Shown: in pieces, positions 37,701 through 50,600 of the stretch
Layout: each line of letters starts with the position of its first letter
Position numbering within the stretch: the stretch's first letter is position 1
Assembly: GCF_032118995.1 (NCBI RefSeq)
Contig: NC_092662.1
Coordinates: 17,187,701-17,251,700, forward strand
DNA length: 64,000 nt
Reading direction: 5' to 3'
Origin: Asterias amurensis
Taxonomy: Eukaryota; Echinodermata; Asteroidea; Forcipulatida; Asteriidae
The notes under the pieces: model-generated
What the model was told of the DNA's origin: nothing
What the model saw: the letters and a program-made list of their open reading frames with translations, nothing else
Databases searched by the model: none
Program-made: the position numbers and the translations under genes

Positions 37701-40129
37701 GTCTCCATTGCTTGTTACCAAGTAAGTTTTTATGCTAACAATTATTTTGAGTAATTACCAATAGTGTCCACTGCCTTTAAGGGTGTGAAGTTATTGTGAA
37801 ATGTGCTATATAAGACTTAGTTATTATTATTTTTTTTATTTAGAAGCAATTCAATGACACGGCAATTTAAAAAATGCTAACCTTTTTCTGCTAAGCAAAA
37901 TGTTCTGTGCTAAGCAGAATAAGTTCATGTTTGACAAACTTTCCTTACCTCGGCTCTACTCAAATTAATAGCAGCAAAATGTGCTGGATATTTCAGTTGC
38001 AGCAACTTATGCATGAATGTTGCTGAATGCAGACCACCGATGTTGACTCGTCGACTATGTGTGACGTCTATTTTGCCTTGAATCATGGGAAGAATATGGG
38101 TAGTCTGGTAACCAGAGGAGAGTACCAGACCATCAGAGGTTCCTGTAATCAAATGAGAGTTGTGGTAATAGTGGTCATCTTATTAAGCCTATAACTCTGT
38201 GACGCTTAACACACTCAACAATATAAAAAAGTGAAGAGCAGAAATACTAACTTTGTATAGTATAAAAAAGAGCAACACATAGTTATACTTTTTTTCAACA
38301 TTACCTGAGTCCGGGGAGTTTTGATAAAAGCTGAATAGACTGGCCACACCAAAAGCCAGTTTAGGAACATGGTAGCACTCAAACAAAAGCTCCGACATCA
38401 CTGAAAAGAAAATATTATCATAATTATGTCCTCACATGATTCAACATTTTCATTTTCTTTGGATACCTGCTAAGAATAACTGAACATGGAATGTTTTTTG
38501 TTTTTGGCTGGTAACCTGTTTTTACTAAGCAAGATGTTCATGTGCTTTACAAGTTTTTGTGCTTACAGGCTTTATGAAACTTGGCCCTGATTGACTTACA
38601 CTGCCGGCAGTAACTCGGATTACAAACTGTCTCTGTCAGTACTAAAGGGTGTGTGACAGCGCCCTCTGTGTCCAGACCAAGATGCGTAAAGATGTGATCA
38701 AATACAAGCTCTTGTGAGTCGTAATTTGTGACCACATCACGGTCGAACTGTGTCTTCAGCAACCAGCGTATCGTCTCCACATTAGGAATGTCGTTTCCGA
38801 TCTGAGACTCATAGTCTTTCTTGCCTCGTTGGCGAGCGATTAAGCTACGGAAGACAAGACGGGGGGAAGGATCACTGGCCCAGCCCACTCTGCAGTAACA
38901 AGATCCTTCGGGCAAATACAAAAAGAAGACCATAATTCAGTAATAAACAGCATACATAGGAAAACTTTAACTCTAATATTAAATATGGTGGTACGTAACA
39001 GCTTTATAAAATTGGGCCCAGCACAGTGAAAAGAAGACAGGGAGTCTAACTTTGGCTAAGCTGTGTACTGTTTGATTCAACAACCACGACAGCACCGCCT
39101 CCTCAGCAGTCAGAGCCTCCTGTCTCATAATCCTAGAATTATGAGGTTCCTTCCTCTATTGAGGTTGTTGTCAATTACTCCTAGAAGAATGGGGTACCTT
39201 CTTGGAGACGATAGCGAAACGAATCTCATAGCTCTAGGAGTAGCAGAACGAACGTCATAATTCTAGGATTTTGGAGGCGATAGCAGAGCGTACCTCATAG
39301 TTCTAGGAAGTACCTGTCTCATTAGTTGCGATAACGTAACCCTCCTCCAGAGGAGGGTTATGTTATCGCAACTACTGTTCATATAATTAAATACTTACCG
39401 TTATCAATAATGAGTGGAGTGTCACTCCCTCTAACAGCTTCCGGGTACTTATGATATTTATCAGGAGTGCGGTTAAGATGACCATCTCGGAACCTGAAGG
39501 TATCACTTGATTCTGCAACATGATTTATCAAAAATAAATAACTATATAAGAACAAAGGACTGGTTCGTTATTCGGAAAAGTTTCCCTATGGCGCCACCAC
39601 TTTTTCATTCGATATAAATAATAATTATAATAGTATCTAATTTACCTCAATGAGATAGCCGTTTTTGTGAAAATGAGTGAAAAAGTGGTGGCGACATACA
39701 GAAAGTTATCCTACTTAAGTTGTTCTTCCACCCAGTACTATGAGGCAGCCGTACTATGATGATGACTAATTCAAGTTTTGGGATCTCGTTCCAAAATTGA
39801 GAAAACAGACTGGAAAGTGGAAGTTCTTTCGATTGATCTTCTTTGTTGCAAATTAAATTGTATTGTTATTTAGTTAGGCCATGGTTAGGCCATCGAGTGG
39901 AGGTAGTAGTAGACTTCCCTTCGTGGTTAGGCGGAATCAATAATATGCTAGGGCCATGCTTGGGCTGGCTGGAGACACCGGGGAGACACCGGGGGAGGAG
40001 GGGGGGGGGGGGCAGAATCTGAGATCTCCCGTGGTGGTCACACAACACAGGGTGACAAACAAAAGACAAGGTCGAAAAGGGGAAGGAGTTCTTCTCCAAG
40101 TCAATACCTGAATATTCTTCAGCTGCCAT
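34767..40129 (-). CDS. ACTR5: Actin-related protein 5 (INO80 complex subunit), 13 coding exons
   Basis: Nuclear actin-related protein of the INO80 chromatin remodeller. Exons in transcript order: 40129-40108, 39512-39399, 38905-38600, 38400-38305, 38142-37949, 37378-37262, 37048-36953, 36526-36446, 36256-36092, 35958-35864, 35458-35254, 35141-35030, 34936-34767; 1773 nt, 590 residues (human 607). Actin-fold elements: PLIIDNGS (phosphate loop 1, about residues 40-47), [46 protein letters not shown] in the second phosphate-loop position, and [16 protein letters not shown]. Between them is the charged, coiled ARP5-specific insertion ([20 protein letters not shown] and an acidic EDEDEEG). C-terminus DAWHGAKKW...[15 protein letters not shown] matches ARP5, not actin or ARP8. 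Start ATG has A at -3; a second ATG 7 nt upstream is out of frame. Complete. Confidence 0.96.
37397..37780. repeat. TGGACACTATTGG-family element, reverse of the 20.5-kb copy
   Basis: Left end TTTAAAGACATGGACACCTT, right end ATAGTGTCCACTGCCTTTAA. Interior segments CTGTGAAAATTTTGAACTCA and GAGGGAGCCGTTTCTCACAA match the 20.5-kb copy in inverted order. Lies in ACTR5 between exons 37949-38142 and 37262-37378, 19 bp from the latter's acceptor. Confidence 0.75.
38470..38590. repeat. GGGCCC-family fragment
   Basis: Contains GGCTGGTAACCTGTTTTTAC and ends GGCTTTATGAAACTTGGCCC, the typical right half. It stops about 10 bp short of ACTR5 exon 38600-38905. Related scraps lie at 37868-37922 and near 39005. 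Confidence 0.55.
39126..39373. repeat. Cluster of TCCTAGAATTAT palindromes plus a near-perfect hairpin
   Basis: Several short inverted units (AATCCTAGAATTATGAGGTT, TCATAGCTCTAGGAGT, CATAATTCTAGGATTTTGGA, CATAGTTCTAGGAAGT) occur in row, with GACGATAGCGAAACGA between. The block ends in a hairpin: arm 39324-39346 (AGTTGCGATAACGTAACCC...) and arm 39351-39373, complementary over 23 bp with one mismatch and a 4-nt loop. Lies in ACTR5 intron 2, just before exon 39399-39512. Confidence 0.75.
39574..39711. mobile_element. Second copy of the hAT-type MITE
   Basis: 138 bp. Left arm GGAAAAGTTTCCCTATGGCG continuing CCACCACTTTTTCA; right arm inverted, AGTGGTGGCGACATACAGAA. Same family as 22217-22348 but in opposite orientation (the GGAAAAG end is left here). 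The flanks CGTTATTC and TACTTAAG do not match, so the target duplication is lost or an end has eroded. In ACTR5 intron 1. Confidence 0.75.
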
Positions 40130-41499
40130 TCTGCATTCCTGTAGAGCTATAAGACTCTTGAAAAATGTAAAAACCTCCACCAAAGTCGCTTTCAATTATA
40201 AATTAAAAAAAAACTAAAGAAAAGAATCACTTTTGATTGAAGCAGTCGACATCAGAGGACGCTGACATATTGAAACAGCGCCACCTCGCGGCGAGATATT
40301 CGTATGACGCATGCGTAAAAAGGAAAATATTGCTAGACTTGATCTCAAGCATGTTGTAGAGAAACAAAATGGAACTTCTTCTGCGAAGCACTGCCTAATA
40401 AAAATGCACAAAATGTTGTAAATAAGGTGTGTCGTATAAGACAAGGTAAGAAGTTAACATAACAGCTTTATTAGCCAGTGTGTCGGATGAACATTAAGCA
40501 ATTTTCAGTGTAGGTAGCAGTCAAACAATGCAGTTATTTCGAGCATTTTACAATAATTTAGCATGAATTTTATGTCATGTCAATATTAAGTGTTTCAATG
40601 TTAGTTCATTGAGTTGTTTAATGATGCGGTCTGTCAACAAAAAAGGTCCCAAGTCGTCCCATTATCAACGTTGACTGTCATTCATAATGACATTAACGTA
40701 AGTCCCACACTCCAGTATCACTGCCACACTTAATAAGCATAGTACTGCGTGGATAGCACTGAAATTGGGCCCCGATTGCATGATGTGAGACTGAGATTTA
40801 AAATAGAAAAAACGTGTAGTTTTCATCCCCATTTTTGACATGTCCCAACATTATTGCCTACTCGACCTGTGAATATGAGGTTCATTCCGCTACGCGCTAG
40901 CCAACATTACTCTTAGAACTATGATTCGTTACGCTATTGTCTCCATGAACCTTGAGACGATAGCGGAACGAACCTCTAGTTCTAGGAGTAAGCCAAGAAT
41001 CAAGATGACCAGTGACTGAGTGAGTAAGTTTTTTGTTATTTCATTGGTCCATCAGCTTATTGTTTTGTACTTGTTTGTAATTAATAATATTAAATAAGGA
41101 AACCTTTTTTATAAACGCCAAACTAGCCAGCCGGGACCACTTGAAGTGATTTTTGGTCCTCTGATGTTTTTACTGGCATTTGGGCAGTGGACCGCACTGT
41201 TAAAGGGGTAACCCTGCTACTACACCCATCCCTAGTGTAGTTGCGATGATCGTAACCCTCCATCCCTCCGACTGTCGATCCCGTTTTTACACGTTGTGCG
41301 CGCACATTTATACTGCAATACATAACATTGGTTTATTTTCGTCAAATTTTGTACTTTATTAGTGTTTTGTTTTTCACTCTGGAATTGTGTTGAGTGTAAA
41401 AATCTCAAAGCTTTTGGAATTGGGTATGGTAAATATGGGGGAAAATCAGTTCAAAAATTCAGATTTTAAATTGTCTTCTCAATTTGTTTTTCCTTCCAG
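40130..41499. promoter_or_regulatory. Divergent promoter region, ACTR5 / RABGAP1
   Basis: The two genes point away from each other. A CpG-rich core at 40276-40316 contains GCGCCACCTCGCGGCGAG and the palindrome ACGCATGCGT (40307-40316, close to an NRF1 site). On the plus strand a strong donor at 40445/40446 (GACAAG, then GTAAGA) suggests the end of a noncoding RABGAP1 first exon; its partner is the acceptor at 41498-41499. If so, the two start sites are probably within about 300 bp. The rest holds a palindromic repeat (40907-40991). Confidence 0.55.
40907..40991. repeat. TCCTAGAACT-family palindrome
   Basis: TTACTCTTAGAACTATGATT on the left and CCTCTAGTTCTAGGAGTAA on the right are inverted copies, and the inner ATTCGTTACGCTATTGTCTC pairs with GAGACGATAGCGGAACGAAC. 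About 85 bp; it would form one long hairpin. Confidence 0.75.
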
Positions 41500-41500
41500 G

Positions 41501-41506
41501 ATGTAA
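41501..41506 (+). promoter_or_regulatory. Minimal start-stop upstream ORF in the RABGAP1 leader
   Basis: The exon carrying the start codon begins after an acceptor at 41498-41499, and its second to seventh bases are ATG TAA: an initiation codon followed at once by a stop. If joined to the exon ending at 40445 the context is AAGG-ATG, with A at -3. Start-stop elements are known to stall ribosomes and lower downstream translation; that role here is inferred. Confidence 0.4.
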
Positions 41507-41631
41507 CTGTTGCCTCTGCGGGATTGGTTAAAATTTGCCAATTACCTGCAAAGGGCTCACTCGGCACATTCTCCACCCCGTAAAAACAGGGGTAACTTCA
41601 TTTTAACGACATCGCTATTTAAAGAGCATCC

Positions 41632-44600
41632 ATGGAAGACAAGGTTAGTCGCAGTTCTGCTGACTCTTTGTCTGTCACAGAAGAGTTTGTAGTCGTCACG
41701 CCCAACTCGGAGAAAACACCAGAGCCTAGTCAGGACAATGTATCAACAACGTCAGCGGAGAGCACTGGACTGAAGATTGTTGGCAACGGAAATATGGAAG
41801 ATCTTAAGCAACATCTGGATGAGGTCCTCGGAGGGGATCAACATGATGGTAAAGCGCCCTCGGATGGTCACGATGAAGGAGTAAGCGGTTGGGAGACACC
41901 GACTAATAACGATAAATCACGCTTTAGGAGTGTCAGCGAGCCAGTCTACTCTGCCAATAACCCATCTCACCGTGTTGGTGGTGATAGTCCAACTTCATTC
42001 CAGCAGATTTCATCACAAGATCTCGGTGAGCGAATTCTCTCGGGTCATGTGGAAAGTTGGAAGGTTAGGGATCAAGGGTCATCTAGGGATGAGGGTAGCC
42101 TTGACCCTTGGGAGCCGAGGTCAAGTCAAAATGATTTGGAAAGTAAGTAAATATTAAGTTTCTTGGGCACGGCATGTAGGAGAGGTTCCACTACTACCAC
42201 TCTCACTCCTGCACAACGGTCATGGTATGGTAATCATTTTAATTCTTAATTCATACCCAAAGGTTTTAAACTGTTTTACTAAAAAAAACGTCATGTAGGA
42301 ATACAAAGAGAATGATAACTCAAGTTTAATTCACTACTTCATGAACATTTCCAAATAATTCATAGCCAAAATATTACTTTTTATAAGAAATAACCATCAA
42401 CTTCTGACTATCCCGAATACTCTTTTTTATCATTGATGTTTTTTGCAAACTTCAAAAACTTGTTTTGACTAGAATGAAAACAAAAATGTATTTCTAATAA
42501 AATTGTTTGTGCCTTCGGGGATCTGAGCCAGAAAATTCAAAATATAAAGAATTGGTTTTTCACTTTCAAAGTTAATGAGAAACTGACTGTTATGTTAAAA
42601 CTATAGAGTATACTTAAAAATGAAAATTATAAATTTGTGTATTTAACAGTTGTTTGTCTGTTAATGTTGCATGTTGTAACTTAAATAAACGTTTGTAGAT
42701 TTTTACACCACTTGGTATCATGAAAAGTATAACTTACTAAACTTTAATTTGTTTTAAACATTTTACCACATCTTCACATGGGTTTCATTAACTTCTAACA
42801 CCACAAATCAATATTGAGAGTTTAGGAATGGTGTGCACTTAACAAAACTCTAACTTTCTTAATCCAAATCTTGTTTAAATGACTCATACTAAGTAATCAG
42901 TGCTATATGAGCAAATGTTGATAACGTTTAAAGAAACAATGCAATATCAGAGAAATCTGGAGTGATTTTTTACAGATTTTGCTGATGCTACTAGTTTCCA
43001 TGGAGGTAGAAATAGCTCTTTCTACATCCATGCTACTATACACACACATGTCCAGTACACTGGATGTAGGCCTAATTTACCAAAATGTCCCATAGTTCAC
43101 AAACGTCTGCACATTCCTATTGTTGAATCCCAGGCCATGTATTTCAAATTCTAAGGGAAATACCACATTCCTGGACTAAAGGGCAATTCAGTAAGAAAAA
43201 CAACAACAATACAAGTACACTGAGGGGTCTGAGGCTACATGATATTCCTCCCATGGGACAGTGGAAGCTTGTCCCATGTGAACTCTAGGAATTTCAGGCC
43301 TGTGGTGTCTATTTTACAATATCCAGAATCAGAATTGAGCTGAAAATCATGTTAAAAGCAATTGCTTCCGTTTCCTTGCCTTTACCTTAGGCATGCCTGG
43401 AATTTCATCTTTGAACATAGCAAAGGGCACTTCCATTGGAAAATCTTATAAAATCAATGGGAGACTTGTGACGGGCACCAAGGCCAAGACAAGGGGCAAC
43501 GAAGGCCATGCCCTTCATGGCCTGCATGTAATTCCTGCGTGGCATGCCATGGTGCCCTAAAAATTATCCCAAGTGGAGGTGTTGGAGTATGGTAAAGATC
43601 CATCCATTGGACTCCCATACACTGTGCTGCCCGGATGCTTTGTTTTTGAAAGAGCAAGGGCACCAAGGCGTTTTCTCTGCAAATTTCTGTTTGAACATTT
43701 TGAAGAGTCAATTGCCTCCATGAAATAGTAGGCCTCACTGCATGTTTGAAATTGCATATATACAAACTGCAAAGATTGGGACCTGACTATTTTTAATCCC
43801 ATCTGCAGTTTGGTTTAGTACATCAATAAACATGATAACTGCATTCACACTGAAAACAAAACATGGTTTATAATACCTTGTTATCAAGCAAGTAAATGTG
43901 GTGTACCATGTAGCACTGAAGTGTCAGACAAAACAATCAAAAGTTGTACTTAATCATTGTGTAATATTGCGTCAGTCAAGAATGTCCCAGCCACAGCAGT
44001 CTGAATAATCTATTTATTGACATAAGTCATTTCCTTAAAAATTGTACTCAATGAACTCTGTTGGGCGCTTCATTGGTCACACACGGCTAATTTAGAATCA
44101 GTTTCATTGTATGAACAAACCAGTGTATAAGGGAAGGAATGAAACCATGCGTAGTCATAAACTGCCTATCATAAGTCATACTTCCACGTTCTAGCAAAAG
44201 ACTGGATTCACTCCTCTACTCAACAACAAGAACAGTAGCCCCACTAAGTTTGGGCGTACACTCTTCATAGGTGCACAACCTACATGAAGGAGCTCTCCCT
44301 CATGACCTGACCTCATAAGAGTGTTATTGCTAGAAAGGAGCTGTTCAATTATTACATCAAGATCAAGTCAACAGTCCTTGATGGACAAATGTAGCTGCTC
44401 TGGCTATGGCTCAGGCTGTGACTGATGGTTATTGCTAAGGACATCCTACAGTACATCATGATGACGCTGCGATCCAGCCATAGCTGTAGTACTAGTACAA
44501 CTAGTCATAGCCGCAAATTCGGTCACTGTCTTAAATTTGCACATTTTGTACAAGACTTTACAAAATTTAATGTTTTTTTGCGGAAGAGTACATGTACTCG

Positions 44601-47600
44601 CTCAACCTAGATCCAGATTCAGCGGGTGTCAAATAAATTTCAATATTTTAATTGAAATAAATAGTTGAGAAAACATTGTGTAAACTTTTTCAAAATCTTA
44701 AATGCTATATAATTATGGGGAAAAAATCTTGTAAAAGTTCCTTCAATATAGCCATCATCTGTAAGATCAGGCGCTTCAATGTGCGCTATTTTCTTACTCA
44801 ACTATGTACCAAAAAACCTGTTAGAGTTTGGACTAATGAACATTAGTGATGATGTCTTAGTGTAAGACTTCATTCAACCAATTTTGTGTCTCATTAACAA
44901 TAATTCTTTATCTTATAGATCGGCTGAGCCCATCTCGAGTCGGCATGGTCCCTTTGGATAAGATCTGTACCCTGTTCTCCCGCATCATCTATCTTGGAGC
45001 AGCTTCGGTCAATGCTCCTAAGAGCGAGATGGAGGCCACTAAGAAAATGACCATCTTGAAGCAACAACAATCTCAGAATGCTATTGAGATTGTTCTGTCA
45101 GTGCCGAGGACATCTGAAGGATCTGTGAGGTGAGTTTTACTTCTTTACCTCGTTTCGATCTTCTGGATTTGGTTCTTAAGGAATATGTGTTTTGTTTGTC
45201 GTTAATTGTCGTGATGTACACAGGCCTGATACTTCACGGAGGCAACGGAGGCAACGGAGGCAATCACCTCTGTTGCCCCTTGTCATTGCCTTGGTGCCCT
45301 TGAAATGCTCCAGTAGAAATTTGCAATTTCCTCATAGGGTGCCCTTTAGAAAATGCCTTGGTGCCCTTGCTCTTTCAAAAACGAAGCATACAGCCCTGTG
45401 TACATATCCTACGAAGGATGATAGTACATGGCTCGAACTTGGGGGAAAATCCACAGAACTGAAGGGGGTTGTACCATGAAGCTCTGAAATTTTGACTGGA
45501 CCAGAAATTATTTTCCAAGACCAGAATCGAAATGAGTTGAGCAAGCACTCGGAGAAGGTCTACAGTACTTCATTTTGTGTTTACAAATGCCTTTAGTGTA
45601 CTTCTTGAAAGAAAAATATCCCATTCACGGTCAACATTTTTTGACAAAGCTATTACACAATGAGGTGTTTGATTCAAACAAATAACACAAGACCACCGGG
45701 GATGTCCCAGTTTGAGTTTACTAGCCAGACACTAACATCACAGGCCCTGTTCTGCTCAAGTAACTTTAAATAAAAGACTTCAGTGATTTACAGGAAGTGT
45801 TTCTCAGTAATTATCCATGTATTTGTTATTTCCTCCCTTGGCACTGGAGTTGCTATGTCAAGGATAAAACCATGGAAACATTTTCATTGATGAGAGAGTA
45901 GAGTACTTTTTGTTTCTCCTGAAGAAAAGCAGAGTACACATAAACTGTTTAAAACATCAAGACCACCAAACGGACGATGTTAATATTTGGTTATTTCCTC
46001 CCGTGGCACTGAAGTTCCTTTGTCAAGTACAAATTCAAGGAAACATTTTCGTTGTTAAGAGAGTATGATACACTATATATACTTCTCCTGAAGACGAGCA
46101 GAGTACTGTTCGAAACATCAAGACCACATCGGAAAATGTTTATATTTTTTCACATCAGTCTGTCCTTCTCCACCATACAGGGACTTACGTTTTTTGTGGG
46201 TTTGTTAAACAATATTTCACAAATTATTTTCTATTTCGTGTGCATTCTCAATTTTGTTAAAAGAAATATTGGTAATATTTTAAAGTAATAGTACACTGGT
46301 AAGCAGTAGTGCATACATTGTACAAGTACTTGATCCACATAATACTTCAGGTAAACATTGTACATACCCAAGGTTGCTCTGTGTACTTAATCTCATCCAT
46401 TACATTAAAGCAAGAGGAGTGCATACATGTAGATTGGAAACGCCAATGTTTCCCGAGGTCCTGAAATTTAATTCACAGGAAATTAGCAATATTGATGAAC
46501 AAAAGCAATGTGTGCTTTCATTAGATGCAGAAGAATTCATAATGTTTTACAAGGATATACTGAACATACATTTACCAGAGTGGATATTATGGTGGCCCTA
46601 CAGGGACATCTCATCTCATCTCAAATAATGTGCACATTGTACGCATGCGATGTTGTGAAATTATTCACGAACATGTTCGCACATGCACTCGTATATTTCC
46701 AGAGATGCCAAGTCCAGAGGCCAGCTATGCGTGAGATTTTTTAAAGCTTAACCCCCCCATTAGTCTCACGCCTAATGCGTGAGACTTGGTAGGTCTGTAT
46801 TTCCAATATACACTATTGTATACTTTGTTTTCTACCTCCATGGTTTCATAATGTATCTTTGAGATAATGTCATACATGTAGTTGTGGGAAATTTGTTAGT
46901 GACCTTTTAGCAGGAAAGTAGTCAGGCCCCTGTAAGCATCACTATGCAATATATGTACCCAGGAACTTGGTACCAGGCTAAGTCTTCCCATTTGGAAGAC
47001 CACCTCAACTTACTTGCCTCACAACATAACTACCACTAAAACTGCAACATTGGTGAGCAACATTTGCTACTTTTAAAAGCAGCTCTTAGAAACTATGTGC
47101 CTTGGGCCGAATTTCATAGAGCTGCTTTTAAAGCCATTGGACACTTTCGGTAAACGGTATCGTCCAAGTCCCACACTTCGTGTATCACAACTTAATATAA
47201 AACAACAAACCTGTGAAAATTTAGGCTTACTCGGTCATTGGAGTCGGGAGAAAATAACGGGAAACCCACCCTTGTTTCCGCACGTTTCGCCGTGTCATGA
47301 CATGTGTTTAAAATAAATCCGTAATTCTCGCTATCGAGAATTTATATTGTTTTACTGTTTTCTCAAAAAGTCAAGCATTTCATGGAATAATATTTCAAGA
47401 GAAGTCTTTCACCATTACCTTCTATAAACCCTGTAAATTATTTGTAAATCTGTGAACTTTTTTTTTTTCTTTCTGTACCGAAAGTGTATTATGGCTTTAA
47501 AAACACAAGAAGTAGCTATAAGCACAAAATAATTTATGTACAAGATTAAGGTTACCAGCCAAACTACAATGTAACATGTACAATTTGCGGCTGGTATCCT

Positions 47601-50600
47601 GCTAATTTCTGCTACAATTTGTAATATTTTGTGCGGAAGCAGCTGTATGAAACTTGGCCTAGTGGTGTTCCCTGATGTTACTGTACTGTGCAAATTTATT
47701 ATGCAGTCCAACTCATCATTCGATGAGTCATTTATCTACAATTTCATTGTCATGTTATTCCTATGACTATCAGCTTTCATTCTGACGACTCTTTCTTCCT
47801 CAAATTAATTGTTTGAAGGACAAAGTTGGAGTGGAATTATCTCTGAAAAAAATTATGTTTTATTTCTTTTTGAAATGGATTGGATTTTAAATACTGTATA
47901 ATAATAATTATAATATTGTTTTGATTTATAAATTGCACCCATTCCATAAAATGTACACAAGCGCATAACAAAATAAATAGACAATGATTAAAAAGATAAC
48001 TACTGGTAACAGCAAGAAAATACCACAATCCCTCAAAAATAAAAACACAAGACCCTTACAGTACTTCCCAAACAGTAAAAATGCATTAACATAAAGACTG
48101 TATGCAAGGATTATGCAAATATTTTCTTAATCTTTATTTAATCAGTTTAATCTATTGGAGATTATGGGATATTTCTGTCAGTTTTCAAATGCTTCTGTAT
48201 GATTGCAGTTCACTGTAGATTGTTGGTATGAACAGTAATAAAAATAATTTATATCTAGGTCTATTTATTAAGACCCTCCTGCTGATCAAAATCAGTCACA
48301 CTGCATGGGGTTTTTCCTTTAAATTTCCTCAATTAATCATAACAAAAATTGTTCAAAGGCACTCAAGACATTTATGTGAAATTAATTACAATACACTTTT
48401 TGAAAAAGTTGAGCAGTTTCTTAAAAGTAAGAATATTGTAAGCATCCTTTAATAGCGAGTTGCAAATGGCAGAGCATGTGTTCTTGGCACAGAAGATGTC
48501 CTCTCCCTGTCAGTTTCAAATTACCAGTTCACAGTATTAAACATTCATGCAGTTCGTCCTTTGAACGAAAACAAATGTCAGCATAATACAAAAAAGCAAT
48601 ATGTAACTTTCCATTTATAAACAACGGAGGGTTTAGCCAGTATTCCCTGTCTCAATATTTTGCCACTCTAAATATGTCACATTTTGTAAATAGCTGTGGG
48701 CGCTACACGCACTCGATCAGTATGAGCAAGACATGCCTCAGTGTCCCCCCTTCATTACCCCTTCCAGTCCTGCTCTAATCAGACTAGCTGTGAATCACGC
48801 TGTACAAATAATTACCTCACAATCACCGCGTCTCCAAGGGGGTGTAGATGTGACGTCATCGGTCCCCTCTGACGACACCACAATTGACCTCTGACCCCGG
48901 TGTCTTATTTCATATCAGCTGAGAGCTGTCGGCAGCATCTTCTCTTCTCTGCCTCTCTGAGTTCATTTCTTTGTGGATTCTTGTCTCAAGTGTCTATGGA
49001 TGATGTCTTGGATGGGGAAAATTGTCTCGGAAGATGATCTGGATTGATGTTAAATATCTCAAACAGGACAAGATGTTTTGCCAATTTTACTGACCTCTGG
49101 AGGCATGGGATCGTAATTTCATCACTTGGTATTGAACTTCTTCATTGTTTTAAGTGATGTTTGCTTTCAAAAGCCTTTTTGTATGTATTTGATTTTGTCT
49201 CTTCTTTTTCAGTTTACTGTCATCTGAGAAGATTCTTGTAATGTTTTTGTGAGATATTTGTCATGATTATTGAATATTCCAAAGTATGAAGTACCACAGA
49301 ACTGTACTGTGTCCGTCTGGCAAACGGACACCAGACCTAAGAAATCTGAGAAATGATTCACGCATTAAATTATTTCTTAGATTCTAATGTTTTGGGGTGA
49401 AGAGTTATTTAAACCATATAACTAATACTTCAGAATACTTTCTTAAAATAGTTTATACTATCAACAGCTGCAGTGCTTCTCACCAAGCTAGTTTTGTGGT
49501 AAATAATTTACCGATCTCTGACCTTATCTTAAAGTTGAACACTATCTTGCATAAAGTTGTTTTATTGCTCTTTATAAATATAGGGTATAAAGCACCACTC
49601 TACATAAAGTAGCTCATATAATTTTGGAAACACTTTTTGAATTGGTTTGTTGTCCATCATTGTGTTTGTAGTGCGTGTTTACATGTGGATGTCATTGGTG
49701 CTTTGTATTATCGAATATTATACATAATGTAAATATTTTATACTAGAGATTACATTTTGATAATTTAAACTGAAAGGTTCTGGCAAGGTTCGATGTTCAA
49801 CCATAGTGAAACCACAAATCTTATTTTTAACACACAGTAGTATCATGGGGCTCCATGGAATTACTACAGAGAAATGTACCCTGTGTTTGTGTACAGAGAA
49901 ATTGATAACTGGTCCTTTCGCTATGCAGGATACTTATCAATTTATTTAATATTGTATCATAAAGCTTGGTAGGTAAAAGGGAGTTACAAGGTTTGATGCT
50001 CTCTGACCATAGCTCTATGCTCTATCTATGCTCTCTAACCTCTTCAATATCAATCCTGGCTGTAGCTTGGTCCTTTTTATAGCTCCGTGGAAGTATCACT
50101 ATGGATGTAACATGATACATTTACATGTATGTGTATACATTAGCTTTTCTTTAAAGGGATGAGAAACACCTGTATTACCAATTAATTACAACCTCATTAG
50201 TCTCTATCTAATATCCATCATTACACCTTAGATGTATTGACCTCTTTCACTGATGTCAAACATGTCTGCTGTCTGTCCACGATCGGCCATTTTGGCAGAT
50301 ATGGTGAGCAGGTTATTTTGCACATGATACAGTATTTCCCCCAACAAAATTCTGCAGTCAGGAACACTTGAGAAATTAAACTCCCTTAATGGTAACCCAG
50401 ATTTATTGTGATGATTATGTCAGGTGAGGTGAACTTAGTGCCTTTTGCAAAATAAAAATCCCTTTTAAAGATGAAATTCTAGTCCGGAACGGGGATAATG
50501 GTTTCCTTTAAACCAAACCCCGGGGCTGAATTTCCTTCTTCACATTATCGGTACACCATGATACAGCAAGGATACATCCATGTTACTGTACATGCACATT

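Noticed and set aside
46374..46744. Two 78-84 codon frames in the big RABGAP1 intron as an alternative exon
   Set aside because: No similarity to RABGAP1 or other families, and the frame joins of the known exons already work without them.
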